Shown piece by piece: positions 16,072 through 24,317 of a stretch of 64,000 bases of DNA. The position numbers and the translations under genes were made by a program. Numbering within the stretch: position 1 is the stretch's first letter; the number at the start of each line of letters is the position of its first letter. Source of the DNA: Streptomyces cyaneofuscatus (GTDB lineage: Bacteria; Actinomycetota; Actinomycetes; Streptomycetales; Streptomycetaceae); NCBI RefSeq assembly GCF_000718135.1, contig NZ_JOEM01000001.1, positions 434,001 to 498,000 on the forward strand, given 5' to 3'. Under the pieces are notes generated by a model that was not told the DNA's origin, did not search any database, and worked only from the letters and a program-made list of their open reading frames with translations.

Positions 16072-17712
16072 GTGCAGCACGACCTCATCGCGCAGGCCAG
16101 GACCTGGCTGGCCGAGGACCCCGACCCCGAGACGCGCGACGAGCTGGGTGCCCTCATCGAGGCGGGCGACACCGCCGAGCTCGCCGACCGTTTCGCGGGC
16201 ACGCTCCAGTTCGGCACCGCCGGACTGCGCGGCGAGCTGGGCGCGGGCCCCATGCGGATGAACCGGTCCGTGGTGATCCGGGCGGCGGCGGGCCTCGCCG
16301 CGTACCTGAAGGCCCAGGGCCAGGCCGGCGGCCTCGTCGTCATCGGCTACGACGCCCGCTACAAGTCGGAGGACTTCGCCCGCGACACCGCGGCCGTGAT
16401 GACCGGCGCCGGCCTCCGCGCCGCCGTCCTCCCCCGCCCGCTCCCCACCCCCGTACTCGCGTACGCCATAAGGCACCTTGGCGCCGTCGCCGGCGTCGAG
16501 GTCACCGCCAGCCACAACCCGCCCCGCGACAACGGCTACAAGGTCTACCTCGGCGACGGCTCGCAGATCGTGCCCCCGGCCGACGGCGAGATCGCCGCCG
16601 CCATCGCCGCGGTCGGCCAGCTGGCGGACGTCGTACGCCCCGAGGACGGCTGGGAGACCCTCGGCGAAGAGGTCCTGGCCGCCTATCTCGCCCGTACGGA
16701 CGCCGTCCTGGCCCCCGGCAGCCCCCGTACCGCCCGCACCGTCTACACCGCCATGCACGGCGTCGGCACCTCCGTGCTGACCGCCGCCTTCGAGCGCGCC
16801 GGGTTCCCCGCGCCTGTGCTCGTCGCCGAGCAGGCCGAGCCCGACCCCGCGTTCCCCACCGTGGCCTTCCCCAACCCGGAGGAGCCCGGCGCGATGGATC
16901 TCGCCTTCGCCACCGCACGCCGGGCGGCGCCGGACCTGATCATCGCCAACGACCCGGACGCGGACCGCTGCGCCGTCGCCGTGCCCGACACCGCCACCGA
17001 GGGCGGCTGGCGGATGCTGCGCGGCGACGAGGTGGGCGCGCTGCTCGCCGCGCACCTGGTCGAGCGGGGCGTCTCCGGCGTGTTCGCGGAGTCCATCGTG
17101 TCGTCGTCGCTGCTCGGCCGGATCGCCGAGAAGGCGGGCCTCGGCTACGAGGAGACCCTGACCGGCTTCAAGTGGATCGCCCGGGTGGACGGCCTGCGGT
17201 ACGGGTACGAGGAGGCGCTCGGCTACTGCGTCGACCCCGAGGGCGTCCGCGACAAGGACGGCATCACCGCCGCCCTGCTCGTCGCCGAGCTCGCCTCCGT
17301 ACTCAGGGAGCAGGGCCGTACGCTGCTCGACCTGCTGGACGACCTGGCGCTCGCCCACGGCCTGCACGCCACCGACCAGCTCTCGGTGCGGGTGGAGGAC
17401 CTGACGGTCATCGCGGACGCCATGGCCCGCCTCCGCGAGCAGCCGCCTACCGCCCTCGCGGGCCTCGCGGTCACCTCGGCCGAGGACCTGTCGCAGGGCA
17501 CGGAGGCGCTGCCGCCCACCGACGGGCTGCGCTACCAGCTGGAGGGGGCCCGGGTGATCGTCCGCCCGAGCGGCACCGAGCCGAAGCTGAAGTGCTACCT
17601 GGAGGTCGTGGTCCCGGTCGCGGATGCCGCCGGGCTGCCCGCCGCACGGGCGCGGGGCGCGGAGCTGCTCGCCGGGATCAAGCGGGACCTGGCGGCGGCC
17701 GCCGGGATCTGA
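16072..17712 (+). CDS. alpha-D-phosphohexomutase family enzyme, PGM2-like (probable phosphopentomutase)
   Basis: It has 546 residues from GTG 16072 with AGGCGG six bases upstream. Four-domain phosphohexomutase: the phosphoserine loop VTASHNPPRDNGYKVY at about 145-160, metal loop DPDADRCA, sugar loop GYEEALGYCVD, and C-terminal phosphate-binding RPSGTEPKLK. The length and GYEEALGY match the PGM2/PgcA group rather than short phosphomannomutases. Human PGM2 is a phosphopentomutase. In this nucleoside context the likely job is converting (deoxy)ribose-1-phosphate from the phosphorylases to the 5-phosphate used by DeoC, as no separate deoB is seen here. Phosphomannomutase is the usual automatic label; my assignment is inference. 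Confidence 0.85.
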   Translation: MQHDLIAQARTWLAEDPDPETRDELGALIEAGDTAELADRFAGTLQFGTAGLRGELGAGPMRMNRSVVIRAAAGLAAYLKAQGQAGGLVVIGYDARYKSEDFARDTAAVMTGAGLRAAVLPRPLPTPVLAYAIRHLGAVAGVEVTASHNPPRDNGYKVYLGDGSQIVPPADGEIAAAIAAVGQLADVVRPEDGWETLGEEVLAAYLARTDAVLAPGSPRTARTVYTAMHGVGTSVLTAAFERAGFPAPVLVAEQAEPDPAFPTVAFPNPEEPGAMDLAFATARRAAPDLIIANDPDADRCAVAVPDTATEGGWRMLRGDEVGALLAAHLVERGVSGVFAESIVSSSLLGRIAEKAGLGYEETLTGFKWIARVDGLRYGYEEALGYCVDPEGVRDKDGITAALLVAELASVLREQGRTLLDLLDDLALAHGLHATDQLSVRVEDLTVIADAMARLREQPPTALAGLAVTSAEDLSQGTEALPPTDGLRYQLEGARVIVRPSGTEPKLKCYLEVVVPVADAAGLPAARARGAELLAGIKRDLAAAAGI

Positions 17713-17760
17713 CGCGGAGGCCGGGAAGGCGGCTCACCGGGCCGCCGGACGCGGCCTGGT

Positions 17761-17840
17761 CCGCCGCCGGTCCGGCTCAGGCGGCCGCGGTCCAGATCAG
17801 GCGGTCGCGGTCCAGCTCAGGCTCTCGCGGTCCGGCTCAG
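17761..17840. repeat. four 20-bp tandem repeats between convergent genes
   Basis: Four consecutive 20-bp units (17761, 17781, 17801 and 17821), each ending in GGTCC.G.TCAG, plus a partial fifth. They lie in the gap between the phosphomutase stop and the stop of the PH-domain gene. There is no coding potential of its own and no spacer structure as in CRISPR. Confidence 0.85.
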
Positions 17841-17877
17841 GCGGCCGCTGTGCGACCTGGTCCACCGCCGGTACGCC

Positions 17878-18531
17878 TCAGCCGGTCGCCCACAGCACCG
17901 CGAGCAGGACCGCCCCGACGACGGCCGGGGCCATCACCTCGTACGCCCACCGCACGGTGACCGTGCCGGGGCCGTCGCTCTGGGGGTCGCCCGCGCGCTC
18001 GGCCAGCTCCCGCAGCTCCTTGATCGTCTGGTCGCCGGTGGCGACGGTCGGATCGGTGGGCTGCGGGGCGTCGGCGCCGAACCCGGGGCCCAGGGACAAC
18101 CCGGCGCCCCTCCCCTTGCGCGGCGGCCGGGACGCCGCCCGCGCGGCCTTCTTGCGGTCGCGCAGCGAGACGGGCACCGCCCACAGCTGGTACTTCGTGC
18201 CGTCGCCGGAGATCAGCTCGGAGGTGTAGGCGGCTCGGACACTGGCGACCTCGGCCCAGGGCAGCTGGATCGTCCGGAACGGGTTGCGGATCCGGACGCG
18301 GTCGTCGTTCACGAACACGGCGGGCCGCAGACTGAACGCCACGATCAGCGGCACCGCGGTGAGCAGCCCGGCCAGGGCCAGCCACGGCGTCCGCCCCGAG
18401 CCCCGGATCACGGCGTCGCCGGCCAGCAGGACGGTCAGCACAAGGAGCAGCGACCCGCAGACCAGCCCGGCCGCGGAGCGGTAGATCCGGTCGGCGAACT
18501 GCGGCTCATCAGGGGGCGTGGGGCTCGTCAT
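17878..18531 (-). CDS. PH-domain-like membrane protein
   Basis: It has 217 residues from ATG 18531. Two hydrophobic helices near the N terminus (about 17-38 and 47-65) are followed by a bacterial PH-like beta domain (RPAVFVNDDRVRIRNPFRTIQLPWAEV). A basic linker (RDRKKAARAASRPPRKGRG) and a C-terminal helix (VMAPAVVGAVLLAVLW) complete it. Bacterial PH domains of this kind are common in Actinobacteria with no known ligand. It is divergent from deoC. Confidence 0.78.
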   Translation of the reverse strand: MTSPTPPDEPQFADRIYRSAAGLVCGSLLLVLTVLLAGDAVIRGSGRTPWLALAGLLTAVPLIVAFSLRPAVFVNDDRVRIRNPFRTIQLPWAEVASVRAAYTSELISGDGTKYQLWAVPVSLRDRKKAARAASRPPRKGRGAGLSLGPGFGADAPQPTDPTVATGDQTIKELRELAERAGDPQSDGPGTVTVRWAYEVMAPAVVGAVLLAVLWATG

Positions 18532-18628
18532 GGGGCCGATTGTGCCTGACGGCCCCGGGGGGAGGGGCATCTGCCCCACGCGCATGTGTGGCGGTGCGCA
18601 CGGTTGGGCCGTCCCCCTGTACAGGTCG

Positions 18629-18640
18629 CTACGCGCGTAG
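18629..18640 (+). promoter_or_regulatory. CTACGCGCGTAG operator at the deoC promoter
   Basis: Perfect palindrome CTACGCGCGTAG one base upstream of a -10-like TATGCT (18642-18647). The GTG start at 18654 lies six bases further, so binding would block the promoter of a leaderless mRNA. It is identical to the sites at 15008 and 34080. Confidence 0.82.
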
Positions 18641-18653
18641 ATATGCTCCCCTG

Positions 18654-19607
18654 GTGACCATGCCCACCACTGCTCCCGCATTCTCCGACGCGACGGCGTC
18701 CGACAGTGCGCTGCGCCGCTTCCTCTTCGGGCTGCCCGGCGTCGACGCCGTCGGCCTCGAAGCGCGCGCCGCCTCCCTCGGAACCCGTTCGATCAAGACG
18801 ACGGCCAAGGCGTACGCCATCGATCTCGCCATCTCGATGATCGACCTGACGACGCTGGAAGGCGCGGACACCCCGGGCAAGGTCCGGGCTCTCGCCGCCA
18901 AGGCCGTCCACCCCGACCCGACCGACCGCACGACCCCGCGCACCGCCGCCGTCTGCGTCTATCCCGACATGGTGGCGACCGCCACCGCCGCGCTCGCCGG
19001 TTCCGGTGTGAAGGTGGCGTCCGTGGCGACCGCCTTCCCGGCCGGCCGTGCCGCGCTGGACGTCAAGCTCGCGGATGTCCGTGACGCCGTGGCGGCCGGG
19101 GCCGACGAGATCGACATGGTGATCGACCGGGGGGCCTTCCTCTCCGGCCGGTTCATGAAGGTCTACGAGGAGATCCTGGCCGTGAAGGCCGAGTGCGGCA
19201 CCGCCCGCCTCAAGGTGATCTTCGAGACCGGTGAGCTCGCCACGTACGACAACATCCGCCGGGCCTCCTGGCTCGGGATGCTGGCGGGCGCGGACTTCAT
19301 CAAGACCTCGACCGGCAAGGTGGCCACCAACGCCACCCCCGCCAACACGCTGCTGATGCTGGAGGCCGTCCGCGACTTCCGGGCGCAGACCGGCGTACAG
19401 ATCGGTGTGAAGCCGGCCGGCGGGATCCGCACGACCAAGGACGCGGTCAAGTTCCTGGTGCTGGTGAACGAGACGGCGGGTGAGGACTGGCTGGACAACC
19501 ACTGGTTCCGGTTCGGCGCCTCCAGCCTCCTCAACGACCTGCTGATGCAGCGCCAGAAGCTCAGCACCGGCCGTTACTCCGGCCCCGATTACGTGACGGT
19601 GGACTGA
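18654..19607 (+). CDS. deoC: deoxyribose-phosphate aldolase
   Basis: Cleaves 2-deoxyribose-5-phosphate to glyceraldehyde-3-phosphate and acetaldehyde. It has 317 residues from GTG 18654 (leaderless, next to the -10); ATG 18660 is an alternative. It is a TIM barrel with the family signatures DEIDMVIDRGAFLSG, LKVIFETGEL, and the Schiff-base lysine in DFIKTSTGK. A second active-site lysine is in IGVKPAGGIR. It is longer than E. coli DeoC (259) through N- and C-terminal extensions, as in other Streptomyces. The aldehyde dehydrogenase starts six bases after its stop, which fits removal of the acetaldehyde produced. Confidence 0.93.
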   Translation: MTMPTTAPAFSDATASDSALRRFLFGLPGVDAVGLEARAASLGTRSIKTTAKAYAIDLAISMIDLTTLEGADTPGKVRALAAKAVHPDPTDRTTPRTAAVCVYPDMVATATAALAGSGVKVASVATAFPAGRAALDVKLADVRDAVAAGADEIDMVIDRGAFLSGRFMKVYEEILAVKAECGTARLKVIFETGELATYDNIRRASWLGMLAGADFIKTSTGKVATNATPANTLLMLEAVRDFRAQTGVQIGVKPAGGIRTTKDAVKFLVLVNETAGEDWLDNHWFRFGASSLLNDLLMQRQKLSTGRYSGPDYVTVD

Positions 19608-19613
19608 TAAGCC

Positions 19614-21050
19614 ATGGCATCCGCATTCGAGTACGCACCGGCGCCGGAGTCCCGTTCCGTCGTCGACATCGCCCCTTCGTACGGGCTGTTCATCGACGGT
19701 GAGTTCACCGAAGCCGCCGACGGCAAGGTCTTCAAGACCGTCTCGCCGAGCACCGAGGAGGTGCTCTCCGAGGTCGCGCAGGCGGGCGCGGCGGACGTGG
19801 ACCGGGCCGTGAAGGCGGCACGGAAGGCGTTCGAGAAGTGGTCGGCGCTGCCCGGCTCCGAGCGCGCGAAGTACCTGTTCCGGATCGCGCGGATCATCCA
19901 GGAGCGCAGCCGTGAGCTGGCCGTCCTGGAGACGCTCGACAACGGCAAGCCGATCAAGGAGACCCGCGACGCGGACCTCCCGCTGGTCGCCGCGCACTTC
20001 TTCTACTACGCGGGCTGGGCCGACAAGCTGGACCACGCGGGGTACGGGGCGAACCCCCGGCCGCTGGGTGTGGCGGGCCAGGTCATTCCGTGGAACTTCC
20101 CGCTGCTGATGCTCGCGTGGAAGATCGCCCCGGCGCTCGCCACGGGCAACACGGTGGTGCTGAAGCCCGCCGAGACGACTCCGCTCTCCGCGCTGTTCTT
20201 CGCGGACATCTGCCGCCAGGCCGGGCTGCCCAAGGGTGTCGTGAACATCCTGACCGGTTACGGGGACGCGGGCGAGGCCCTCGTCACGCACTCCGACGTC
20301 AACAAGGTCGCCTTCACCGGCTCGACCGCCGTCGGCAAGGCCATCGCGCGCTCGGTCGCGGGCACGGACAAGAAGGTCACGCTGGAGCTGGGCGGCAAGG
20401 GCGCCAACATCGTCTTCGACGACGCCCCGATCGACCAGGCCGTCGAGGGCATCGTGACCGGCATCTTCTTCAACCAGGGCCAGGTCTGCTGCGCGGGCTC
20501 CCGCCTGCTCGTCCAGGAGTCGGTCCAGGACGAGGTGCTGGACGCGCTCAAGCGCCGGCTCTCGACGCTGCGCCTCGGCGACCCGCTGGACAAGAACACC
20601 GACATCGGCGCGATCAACTCCGCCGAACAGCTCGCCCGGATCACCACCCTGGTGGAGACCGGCGAGGCGGAGGGCGCGGAGCGCTGGAGTGCCCCCTGCG
20701 AACTGCCGTCGTCGGGGTACTGGTTCGCGCCGACCCTCTTCACCAACGTCACCCAGGCCCACACGGTCGCCCGTGACGAGATCTTCGGCCCGGTCCTCTC
20801 CGTGCTCTCGTTCCGCACCCCGGACGAGGCGGTCGCCAAGGCCAACAACAGCCAGTACGGCCTCTCAGCCGGCATCTGGACGGAGAAGGGCTCCCGCATC
20901 CTCGCGGTGGCCAACAAGCTCCGCGCGGGCGTCGTCTGGGCCAACACGTTCAACAAGTTCGACCCGACGTCGCCGTTCGGCGGCTACAAGGAGTCGGGCT
21001 ACGGCCGCGAGGGCGGCCGCCACGGCCTGGAGGCGTACCTCGATGTCTGA
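19614..21050 (+). CDS. aldehyde dehydrogenase (probable acetaldehyde oxidation after DeoC)
   Basis: NAD(P)-dependent aldehyde dehydrogenase of 478 residues. It has the complete family set: VIPWNFPLLM cofactor loop, KPAETTPLSAL, FTGSTAVGKAI, the general-base glutamate in LELGGKGANIV, the nucleophile in GQVCCAGSRLL, EIFGPVLSV, and PFGGYKESGYGREGG. It starts six bases after deoC, and the next gene starts inside its last codons. In the operon it should turn acetaldehyde from deoxyribose breakdown into acetate. Together with the following gene it looks like a split form of an ALDH16-type two-domain enzyme. Confidence 0.92.
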   Translation: MASAFEYAPAPESRSVVDIAPSYGLFIDGEFTEAADGKVFKTVSPSTEEVLSEVAQAGAADVDRAVKAARKAFEKWSALPGSERAKYLFRIARIIQERSRELAVLETLDNGKPIKETRDADLPLVAAHFFYYAGWADKLDHAGYGANPRPLGVAGQVIPWNFPLLMLAWKIAPALATGNTVVLKPAETTPLSALFFADICRQAGLPKGVVNILTGYGDAGEALVTHSDVNKVAFTGSTAVGKAIARSVAGTDKKVTLELGGKGANIVFDDAPIDQAVEGIVTGIFFNQGQVCCAGSRLLVQESVQDEVLDALKRRLSTLRLGDPLDKNTDIGAINSAEQLARITTLVETGEAEGAERWSAPCELPSSGYWFAPTLFTNVTQAHTVARDEIFGPVLSVLSFRTPDEAVAKANNSQYGLSAGIWTEKGSRILAVANKLRAGVVWANTFNKFDPTSPFGGYKESGYGREGGRHGLEAYLDV

Positions 21051-21960
21051 GCAGAACCGACTTGGCGTCTTCAAGACCTACAAGCTGTACGTCGGGGGCA
21101 AGTTCCCCCGCTCCGAGAGCGGCCGGGTGTACGAGGTGACCGACTCCAAGGGTGCGTGGCTCGCCAACGTGCCGCAATCCTCCCGTAAGGACGCGCGCGA
21201 CGCGGTCGTGGCCGCGCGGAAGGCGTTCGGCGGCTGGTCGGGCGCGACCGCGTACAACCGCGGCCAGGTCCTCTACCGCGTCGCGGAGATGCTGGAGGGC
21301 CGCAAGGAGCAGTTCGCCCGCGAGGTGGCGGCCTCCGAGGGGCTGTCGAAGTCCAAGGCGGCGGCCGTCGTCGACGCGGCGATCGACCGCTGGGTCTGGT
21401 ACGCGGGCTGGACCGACAAGATCGGGCAGATCTCCGGCGGGGCGAACCCGGTCGCGGGCCCGTTCTTCAACCTCTCCACCCCGGAGCCGACCGGTGTGGT
21501 CGCGGTCCTCGCGCCGCAGAAGTCGTCACTCCTCGGCCTGGTCTCGGTGATCGCCCCGGTCATCGCCACCGGCAACACGGCGGTCGTCATCGCCTCGGCC
21601 GACGCCCCGCTGCCCGCGCTCTCGCTGGGCGAGGTGCTGGCCACCTCCGACGTCCCCGGCGGCGTGGTCAACATCCTGTCCGGCGCCACGGCGGAGCTGG
21701 CGGCCCCGCTCGCCGCCCACCAGGACGTCAACGCGATCGACCTCACCGGCGCCGGCGCGGAACTGGCCAAGGAGCTGGAGATCGCGGCGGCTGACAACCT
21801 GAAGCGGGTCCTGCGCCCGCTCCCCGCCGAGGCGGACGGCCCGGACCCGTCCACCGACTGGCTGGCCGCGCCCGGCACGCACCGGCTGACGGCCTTCCTG
21901 GAGACCAAGACGGTCTGGCACCCGACGGGTGCGCTGGGGGCCTCGGGCTCGTCGTACTGA
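21043..21960 (+). CDS. truncated aldehyde-dehydrogenase-like protein lacking the catalytic domain
   Basis: It has 305 residues from ATG 21043, overlapping the stop of the previous gene by eight bases. It aligns with the N-terminal cofactor domain of aldehyde dehydrogenases (YVGGKFPRSESGRVYEV, FNLSTPEPTGVVAVLAPQ, ATGNTAVVIASADAPLPA). The glutamate motif is replaced (LTGAGAELAKEL), and the protein ends before any catalytic cysteine segment. Composition and codon use look like the neighbours, and the tight overlap argues for a maintained gene, not decay. The likely role is a structural or regulatory partner of the active enzyme, like the second, Cys-less domain of ALDH16 proteins. Confidence 0.85.
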   Translation: MSEQNRLGVFKTYKLYVGGKFPRSESGRVYEVTDSKGAWLANVPQSSRKDARDAVVAARKAFGGWSGATAYNRGQVLYRVAEMLEGRKEQFAREVAASEGLSKSKAAAVVDAAIDRWVWYAGWTDKIGQISGGANPVAGPFFNLSTPEPTGVVAVLAPQKSSLLGLVSVIAPVIATGNTAVVIASADAPLPALSLGEVLATSDVPGGVVNILSGATAELAAPLAAHQDVNAIDLTGAGAELAKELEIAAADNLKRVLRPLPAEADGPDPSTDWLAAPGTHRLTAFLETKTVWHPTGALGASGSSY

Positions 21961-21979
21961 CGCTCTTCCCGTCGTACGC

Positions 21980-22015
21980 GGAAGGGGCCGCCCCACGACC
22001 GGGGCGGCCCCTTCC
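21980..22015. terminator. bidirectional terminator after the deoC operon
   Basis: Perfect 15-bp stem (GGAAGGGGCCGCCCC / GGGGCGGCCCCTTCC) with a six-base loop, 19 bp past the operon stop and 15 bp before the stop of the convergent secreted-protein gene. Confidence 0.9.
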
Positions 22016-22030
22016 GGCGTGCGGGAAGCG

Positions 22031-22453
22031 TCAACCGGTGATCAGCTGGGTCACCTGCCCCACCACCGGCAGGTCGGCGATCGCGCCGCCGCTGGTGAGG
22101 GGGTCGGTGAGGATCGCCGTCGACACCGGCTGGAAGTCGGCGACCTGGGTGCCCACCGCGTTGTCCAGCGGGTCCACCCCGGTCTTGGCCAGCGGGTGCA
22201 GCTGGAGGTTGGTGATGGGGCGGATGCTGTTGGTCAGCGAGGTCCCGAGCGCGCTGGTCACCGCGGGCCCGGCGCTCTCCGTGACGGCCTGGACGGCCGC
22301 GGTGCCCTGTTCGGGGATCTCCGCGACCGGGGGCAGCGTGGGGGCCGCCTGGGCGGCGCCCGCACCGGCCCCCAGGGCCGCTCCCAGCGCGGTCACGGTC
22401 AGACCGGCGCGCAGCAGGGCGCGGCGTTCGGGCTTGCGTGCGTGAAGTGCCAT
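22031..22453 (-). CDS. small secreted protein with Tat-like signal
   Basis: It has 140 residues. The signal peptide has an RRALLRAG motif (twin-arginine-like) and an Ala-rich hydrophobic core ending in AQAAP near residue 38. The mature part is hydrophobic, Thr/Pro/Val-rich and lacks cysteine. AGGTGGAAAC precedes ATG 22453. There is no recognised domain. A second small secreted protein of similar style lies at 32472-32774. Function unknown. Confidence 0.75.
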   Translation of the reverse strand: MALHARKPERRALLRAGLTVTALGAALGAGAGAAQAAPTLPPVAEIPEQGTAAVQAVTESAGPAVTSALGTSLTNSIRPITNLQLHPLAKTGVDPLDNAVGTQVADFQPVSTAILTDPLTSGGAIADLPVVGQVTQLITG

Positions 22454-22579
22454 GTTTCCACCTGATCGACCTGGTCGGGTAATCGTCCGTACGCGCAGAG
22501 TAGTTGAGGTGTGATGCTGGATACCAACAGGAGGCCCGGGTGGTCCCCTGCGCGGGTCAATGCCTCACACTTCTGTTCT

Positions 22580-23224
22580 GTGAGTTCCCGTTCCCAACCG
22601 ATCCCGACCCGCGTCGTGCTGCTCGCGGGCCCCTCCGGCTCCGGCAAGTCCGTCCTGGCCGCCCGCACCGGCCTCCCGGTGCTGCGCCTGGACGACTTCT
22701 ACAAGGAGCACGACGACCCGACGCTGCCCCGGGTCCCCGGCTCCACGGACATCGACTGGGACTCCGCCGCGTCCTGGGACGCGGACGCGGCGGTGGCGGC
22801 CATCGCCGAGCTGTGCCGGTCGGGCCGTACGGACGTTCCGGTGTACGACATCGCCACCAGCTCCCGTACGGACCACGAGACCTTCCACATCGAGCGCTCG
22901 CCGCTCTTCGTGGCCGAGGGCATCTTCGCGGCGGACATCGTGGGCCGCTGCCAGGAGCTGGGCCTGCTGGCGGACGCGCTGTGCCTGCGCGGCCGCCCGT
23001 CCACCACGTTCCGCCGCCGCCTGGTCCGGGACCTGCGCGAGGGCCGCAAGTCGGTGCCGTTCCTGCTGCGGCGCGGCTGGCGCCTGATGCGGGCCGAGCG
23101 GCGCATCGTGGCCCGCCAGACGGCGCTGGGGGCCTACCCGTGCGGCAAGGAGGAGGCGCTGGGGCGGTTCGCCGCCGCCGCGGCGGGGCGGTGCCGCCGG
23201 GCGACGGTGGGGGCGCCGGAGTAG
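22580..23224 (+). CDS. uridine kinase-like P-loop kinase
   Basis: About 214 residues from GTG 22580, chosen because the family-like sequence begins just before the Walker A motif AGPSGSGKS; a longer start at 22511 is possible. The LDDFYKE motif after the P-loop, the DWDSAASWD segment and YDIATSSRTD match the uridine/cytidine kinase family, which phosphorylates nucleosides to monophosphates. Lid-like basic segments follow (RGRPSTTFRRRLVRDLREGRK in the C-terminal half). It neighbours the deoxyribose operon but has its own promoter region and no CTACGCGCGTAG site. Salvage of uridine is the likely role. Confidence 0.8.
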   Translation: MSSRSQPIPTRVVLLAGPSGSGKSVLAARTGLPVLRLDDFYKEHDDPTLPRVPGSTDIDWDSAASWDADAAVAAIAELCRSGRTDVPVYDIATSSRTDHETFHIERSPLFVAEGIFAADIVGRCQELGLLADALCLRGRPSTTFRRRLVRDLREGRKSVPFLLRRGWRLMRAERRIVARQTALGAYPCGKEEALGRFAAAAAGRCRRATVGAPE

Positions 23225-23233
23225 GGCCCTTCG

Positions 23234-24313
23234 TCAGCCGGTGGCGGCGGGGGCGGCGCAGCCGAAGGTCTTGGCGGCGGCCTTGGTGAAGGGGACGAAG
23301 TACGCGTCCCGCTTCGGCAGGTCCGCGTGGCGCTTGCTCGCCTCCAGGTACTGCTGCCCCGACTCCGCCGCCAGGTAGAGAGGGCCGCCGTCGGCGCAGG
23401 GCAGGATGAATCCGGCGCCCTTGTCGACGATTTCGGCTTCCCGGCCGTCCGGCGCCGTGCCCTCGGCCGTGCCCGGGAACTTCCGCAGGGCGGCGATGAG
23501 CAGCGGGTCCCGGGTGGCGGTGTACTTCATGAAGCCGTCATCACGGACGAAGCCACTCGTCTCACCGTCCAGGGTCAGCTTGCAGAACCACAGGTCGCTG
23601 GGGGCCTTCTGGCCCTCTTCGAGCACCTTCGTCCCGGCCGGAACCTGGCCCGCCACGGTCAGACCGTCCAGGCCGCACACCTGTCCTTCGGAGACCGGGC
23701 GCGCGGCATCGGAGCGGGGAGGCACGAGCGTTCCGGGCTTCTCAGGGAGGTCACCGCATTCGGTCCGGGCCGCGATGGTCCGTGCGGTGTCGGTGGCCAG
23801 GGCGGCGAAGGCGGTGCGATCCGCAGCCGGTTCGTTGATGCTGAACTCTGCGACCACCGGCCGGTCGGTCCAGCACTTCTCGGGCAGCATGACCCACGCC
23901 TTGTACGCATCGACCCCGCCGGTCACCTCACCGGTGAAGTACGAGGCGCCCGGCGGGTAGGGCTCCCCGTCGAACGTCAGCGGGTCGTAGCCCCGTACCC
24001 CCCAGAGCCGGACGCTGAGCCCGCTCTCGCCGGAACCGAGGACGACGGACGACTTCTCGACCCTGCACGTCGTATCCGTCAGGTCGTCGCCGTCCAGACC
24101 GTCCCCTTCGGCGTCCAGACGCCCGGACCCCGGAAGCACCGCGTCCACCTGCTCCGCCGAGACCAGGTCCCCACAGAGCCGGTCCGCCGTCAGCACATTC
24201 GTGTTGCGCCAGGCGTGCAACAGCCCCGCGATCACCACGACGACGGCGGCCACGACCGCCCAGACCTTCCACGCCGGACGCGAACGGCCTGCCGCTCCTG
24301 CTGCTGTGCTCAC
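23234..24313 (-). CDS. membrane-anchored extracytoplasmic protein of the DUF6571 locus
   Basis: It has 359 residues from GTG 24313, four bases after the stop of the upstream gene, with GGAAG seven bases before it. A single N-terminal helix (KVWAVVAAVVVVIAGLL) anchors a large outer domain. That domain has eight or so cysteines in roughly paired spacing (e.g. DRLCGDLV, DTTCRVEK, EKCWTD, RTECGDL, GQVCGLDG, WFCKL, LPCADG, FGCAAP), suggesting several disulfides. There is no enzyme motif. It is coupled to the WXG-type gene, so it may be a cell-surface partner of that protein. The family is not recognised. Confidence 0.78.
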   Translation of the reverse strand: MSTAAGAAGRSRPAWKVWAVVAAVVVVIAGLLHAWRNTNVLTADRLCGDLVSAEQVDAVLPGSGRLDAEGDGLDGDDLTDTTCRVEKSSVVLGSGESGLSVRLWGVRGYDPLTFDGEPYPPGASYFTGEVTGGVDAYKAWVMLPEKCWTDRPVVAEFSINEPAADRTAFAALATDTARTIAARTECGDLPEKPGTLVPPRSDAARPVSEGQVCGLDGLTVAGQVPAGTKVLEEGQKAPSDLWFCKLTLDGETSGFVRDDGFMKYTATRDPLLIAALRKFPGTAEGTAPDGREAEIVDKGAGFILPCADGGPLYLAAESGQQYLEASKRHADLPKRDAYFVPFTKAAAKTFGCAAPAATG

Positions 24314-24317
24314 GTGC

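Noticed and set aside
17761..17840. CRISPR array
   Set aside because: The 20-bp units are directly adjacent without unique spacers, and no cas gene is present.
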